DNA from: Casuarius casuarius
Lineage: Eukaryota; Chordata; Aves; Casuariiformes; Casuariidae
Direction: 5' to 3'
Assembly: GCA_003342895.1 (NCBI GenBank)
Contig: PTFA01000363.1
Location: 41,828-105,827, forward strand
Length of the DNA: 64,000 bases
The translations under genes were made by a program, and so were the position numbers. Below are positions 59,771-64,000 of the stretch, piece after piece. The notes beneath the pieces were generated by a model. The model was not told where the DNA came from, did not search any database, and saw only the letters and a list, made by a program, of their open reading frames with translations. The number at the start of each line of letters is the position of its first letter. Position 1 is the stretch's first letter.

Positions 59771-61425
59771 TATCTGTATTGAGCCTTTTTCCCCATCCAC
59801 ATGCTAGAAATACTTATTGCCCTTCCTTGCTCAAAACGGGAATGCTTATCACCATAGGTATGTCCTTTATGAGCACTAGACCAGTAAAGAATAAGTTTCT
59901 TCCATACTTTCAAAATAAGAAGTTTAAAGCAGACCATACTTTGTTAAAGATCCATCTTGTCAGCAAATCCATTTGTAAAGAGTTTTTGTGTGTGTGTTTG
60001 TTTCGTTTTTAGAAGTCAGTAGTTCCATATCAACCTGGGCTAGGCAAAGTCCTCGGCCTGTTGAAGACAATGGCAAAACTCCCATCAAATTCAGCAAAAG
60101 ACAGTTTCATGTGCAATGCAGGACGCACAGAAATCTCTTTTGGGAACCCAGAAGAAATAATAGCGACTGCAAGAGCCAGATAGCTGCAAAGCACTTGGCT
60201 GTGGGGTTATTTCATCACATTTAGCCCAGTTAGTAATTATGTCATTCCTCCATTCTCACTACCAGCAAAAAACACTTAAAAGTGTCCTTGTTGCTTCTGC
60301 ATTCTCTAAGATGACAAAATAGTCTTTTTTATGGAAGAATAAACTCTAAGCGTTTGTGATCAATTGATGCTGCAGCTGACCATATTATAAATAAGCAACA
60401 AACTCTGCTTCTGACATTCTGCTCTAAACGCTATCTGAACACAGCTTTTGGGTAATACCAGAACAACAGATCCTTACGCAGGAATTCAGACAGCCCTGCA
60501 AAGAGAACTGAACTCTTCTACAGGAGACATTTCAAGGTTATTTCTTTTAAAACCATATGATTCATTCAAATGTCCTTTCTGATACTCCCAAGAGAAGCTG
60601 AAGACTGAATATTTTGGCTAATGCCCAGGGATTTCTAATTGTTTTTCCTATTATATTTTTGCTCAAGTACTTTTTTCTTCTGATATTACAGATAATAAAG
60701 AGCTTCAGCATATCAGAAAGATACCCCCCCACACTTCCTGTGTAGGAACTGTGTGGTTTAAAGCCCTGCTGAGATTTGCAGGCATAAATGTCAACTACAA
60801 TAGTCAAACCTTTTAACATATTTATTACTTCACTCCTTATATTTTTCCACTCTGTGAAATTAATTCCATAATTTAAAGTGCCACTTATTAAAAAGCCAAG
60901 ACATGGTGAAGAGCCTGCTACCTTCAGCACTTCCTTTTCAGAAATATAGTTATTTCACCCATTACAGTGTGCTTAAGTTTAATCAGCTTTGTGGCTCTTG
61001 CTCTGTGTAGGTGTTGATAACTCATAAGTTTTAGGATTCCATTCCTCACTTCATAGGTCATTTCTGCAGGCATTCCTGTGCAACATGATCAGACATGATG
61101 CATAATGGTCATTTCTGGGATAAGATGATAACATTAACTAGGAAAAGGACAAAGATAATATTTAAGGAGGATATCCAACTCCAAAGAGACACAGAACAGG
61201 TGCATACATGTATATTTAGAGGAAGGGAAAGAAAATGTTTGCATGTGTGCAAGCTGGGATTAAAAGGAAGGGAGATTTCCATTTAAGGTTCAGAATTCAA
61301 GCATATTTTAGTTTGTATGCAAGCTTAATTTGAGGGAACACCAAAAATCTGCTCTTCTGGTAGAATGTCTCAAGATAAACTTGCTCAATTTTAGGAGCAT
61401 GGGTTTAACATTTCTCCCAAATCAC
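59771..61425 (-). other. UBE2E1: UBE2E1 intron; nothing else recognised
   Basis: AT-rich. A 122-codon minus frame at 60562-60930 has no splice signals or motif and is not called a gene. Confidence 0.45.
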
Positions 61426-61430
61426 CATAA

Positions 61431-61700
61431 TTAATAAGAATTACTTTGAATATTCATAACATCCAAACGCCTGCCCAATTCTGTTTCAAATCCTGTTATG
61501 CTCTTGGCCTCAATTTCTTGTGACAGTAAGTTCCACAGTCTAATTATATGTGTGAAAGACACATCTAATACATTTGTTTTATTACTCTTATATTTGCCAC
61601 CTTTAATTTCAATAGAATATTTCTTTGTTCTTATGTTATGAGAAAAAGGAAAACAGATGCTTCCCATTTATTTTCTTTTACAGTAGTATTCAATGCAGCA
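61431..61700 (-). mobile_element. Second old CR1/L3-type fragment
   Basis: TTGGCCTCAATTTCTTGTGACAG... then AGTTCCACAGTCTAATTATA matches the wording of the same old LINE family as at 59.1-59.8 kb, in the same orientation. It could be a separate copy or a piece of one broken insertion. Confidence 0.6.
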
Positions 61701-64000
61701 CGAAGCAAACAGTTAAATAAATAACTGAAGTATTTCACCCTGACTGTGTTCTTCCAGACAGAGTAAACTTTCCTGTCTACTAGTAGAATCTGAGAAAGAG
61801 GAACAAGTAAAGGAACTAAAAACCCTAAACTTTGCAAACTCAGAGCAAGCTGCTAATGAGGAAACATGAGAAAACAACTACTTAGAGCATTAAATTCGGT
61901 CCTCTATTCAACACTAGTAAACCTGTATTTGAAAAATAAATAAGTAAACAAATCCCCCAACCAAATGAAGTATAGCATCTGTGTGGCTGAAAATGCTAGC
62001 AAAGGAGAGGGGTAATAATCCTTCCCACACCTTTCTGAATCAGCATTAAAAAGAGACCCTATCATATAATAGCACCCTAACCTCTGATATCACCAATGTT
62101 TGGTGTGCTATTTTAAACCTCATTGTAGAAGCAGTAACAGTCAACAGTTCCATCTCATTTTGTGAGCATAAGCAAGTTCTTAGGAGACATCAGTGTCATG
62201 GCTGAGTGGCTTAAAAGGAATTGATGCCATGACTTTACAATGACATTTCAGGGAACTTGCAGAAAGGGCATATATCTGTATTTGCATGTAACTGCTATTA
62301 CCAGCGTGAAAGCCACACCGAGCACAAACATGACTTCAGCCAAAACATTTCATAAAATAGGGCTCTCTATGGAGAGGCACTAAATTTACAAAAGCAATTG
62401 AAGGAGGTTTCAGAGGGACTTGATAGGATTACAAACTGATGACATTGGTGTTGCAGTTTCAGTGGAAACTCTGCTTGATTTAGTTATTGAAAGATAGAAA
62501 AGAAGGACAATTCAGAGACACTGCAGAGCTTTTCCATTACCTAAGCTATAGGACTGGTCCCTAAATACAAAGGTTACTCTCAGATTCAATACTAGATCAG
62601 AGCCTGCAGTGTGGCTGACGGAGCACAATTCCAACTTCCCTCGCCTTCCAATGGCAGAGATGCTGCTGCAGTTAGCTGCATCCAAAACAGCATCAAATCG
62701 TCCAAGTAAAATCACAGAACACAGAAAAAGTTGACTTAAGAAGTCTGGCAGTTTCTGTAGGAAGTCTAACCCACCTGCCAAGTATCGTTCGAGTGTGCTC
62801 TATGCACATTCACATTAGTTTGGCTGAAACTTTCTCACAGGCCAGGTACTGAAAATCATGTTAAGAAGGCAATAATTCAGAAGAACAAATACAAAAGCAA
62901 TGGATCTGAGAAGACTGAGATCACACTGCTTTTATGTTAAACTGCTTAAATGAGGACTACAACCTCTTCATTTGGAAGAATTTGATCCTTTTTATGTTTA
63001 GAGAAATGAAGCTTGTCCTTGAGGAAAATGTTTACATCACAATGCTTCATTCTGCAAAATCATGGATGTGGTGCTGGCTTTTTTCCCCCTGAAGTCTGCT
63101 TTTTCCTTCAGGAAACAAAACTGTGGTGGGACAATCACCCCGGGCAGAAAGTGAGATCCTTGATCTTTACACCCGCACTATTAGTATGTGTTTAGAAGAG
63201 GCATTAGTTATATGAGAACAGGTTTCAGGACTTGAAAACAAGCTTCTGGAATGGAAAAACTGTTGTTGACAGTACTTGTCATTCGGACCAGATTTTTTTT
63301 AAAAGTATATTTTGACAATGAAAGAATTCATAAAACCAAGTATGCTTTTACATCGTTAAGAAGTTCATTTTTCCAAGTTAAAGCTCTGCAAGGACTGTGG
63401 GAAAGCCACCAGTCTGCTATTACTGGCAGGTAGTTGCCAAGGGCACAAGAGCACAATTCGCTCTTACTTGCTGACAGAAGGATCCGTTCGAAAAAGGAAA
63501 CCCAGCTAAGTGAAAGACAAAAAGAGGTACCTTTATCGAGTGTGATGACATTCGGACTGAGTTTTCTAAAAAAGACATACATCTTTAAACAAACTTGGGT
63601 GATAAGGTACAACTCTGTCCTGTCCTGATCATACACACACTTTATTTCATATAAAAATGTTTAAATATATATATATGCATGTACATATGTATTGTATATA
63701 CATGCATATGGGCACACACACACAAAACTGGTATGTCTCCATAGGTGTAGTAACTCAGCTCAGTGACAGCTGAAATGATCAGCTACTGCTGCAGTCACAA
63801 CACTAAGAAAGCAGAAAGGCCATCCAGGATAATGAGAGAATTAGCCTGCTTCAGCCCCCTTGCTTAAGTATTTGTTCAGAACACACATGCTTTTATCTGG
63901 TCATCCATGATGGCAGATCTAGAATTATATTACCGCTTCAGCAACCTATTTTTGCTAAGAAATGATGACAGAACATACAATATTGCAGCACCAAAGCTAA
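61701..64000 (-). other. UBE2E1: UBE2E1 intron to window edge
   Basis: No exon recognised. Apart from a short palindrome near 63.69 kb and a CA run at about 63713-63724, nothing stands out. Confidence 0.45.
63673..63709. repeat. AT-rich palindrome
   Basis: ATATGCATGTA (63673-63683) and its exact complement (63699-63709) are separated by 15 bases, next to TA and CA dinucleotide runs. It is probably a product of microsatellite decay. Confidence 0.6.

Noticed and set aside
60562..60930. 122-codon minus-strand frame in the UBE2E1 intron
   Set aside because: No splice sites, promoter or recognisable motif, and its length is within chance expectation for the window.

Overview
This window is vertebrate nuclear DNA, almost certainly from a bird. 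The genes have introns with GT..AG boundaries, CpG-island promoters and AATAAA poly(A) signals. Two copies of the chicken-type CR1 retroposon are present, with the reverse-complement 3' end CACAGAATCACAGAA followed by the GGTTGGAAGGGAC block. Gene content and order match the amniote block NR1D2 - RPL15 - NKIRAS1 - UBE2E1 (human 3p24), here read in the opposite direction. Three single N bases (7813, 36273, 39566) show that this is a draft assembly. The species cannot be named from the sequence.

Layout. Positions 1-620 are a CpG island with a perfect CACGTG E-box. By synteny it is the promoter/5' flank of NR1D2 (Rev-erb beta), whose coding exons would lie to the left on the minus strand. About 15 kb of mostly non-coding DNA follows. 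It holds one CR1 copy (1.7-2.3 kb), two degraded hairpin-like old repeats (4.5 and 7.3 kb), a small CpG-rich patch with a possible minus-strand terminal exon (5.6-6.0 kb) and a TATA-like promoter candidate (8.67 kb). RPL15 (minus, 204 aa, three coding exons plus a short 5'-TOP leader exon) occupies 15.86-21.05 kb. It shares a bidirectional CpG-island promoter (20.65-22.05 kb) with NKIRAS1 (plus, 191 aa, three coding exons, 22.7-33.65 kb). UBE2E1 (minus) follows. Its last three coding exons, human-equivalent residues 69-193 including the catalytic Cys, lie at 38.5-46.8 kb. The rest of the window is UBE2E1 intron, and the exons for the N-terminal 67 or so residues were not found and should lie beyond 64 kb.

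RPL15 (ribosome), NKIRAS1 (NF-kappaB/Ral regulation) and UBE2E1 (ubiquitin conjugation) are housekeeping or signalling genes that sit together through conserved synteny, not as a pathway. The one part of the window these genes do not explain is the 34.5-40.7 kb interval. Several well-formed candidate coding exons on the minus strand lie downstream of the UBE2E1 poly(A) signal, at 37595-37662, 35940-36022 and then either 35538-35649 or 34551-34841. Their reading phases are compatible with one another. The product is not one I recognise. A strong CpG island inside a UBE2E1 intron (39.9-40.2 kb) could be its promoter. Alternatively, the exons could be an alternative 3' end of UBE2E1, because the phase of the penultimate UBE2E1 exon also fits. 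This is the best lead for something undescribed, but it rests on splice signals and codon character only, with no homology behind it.
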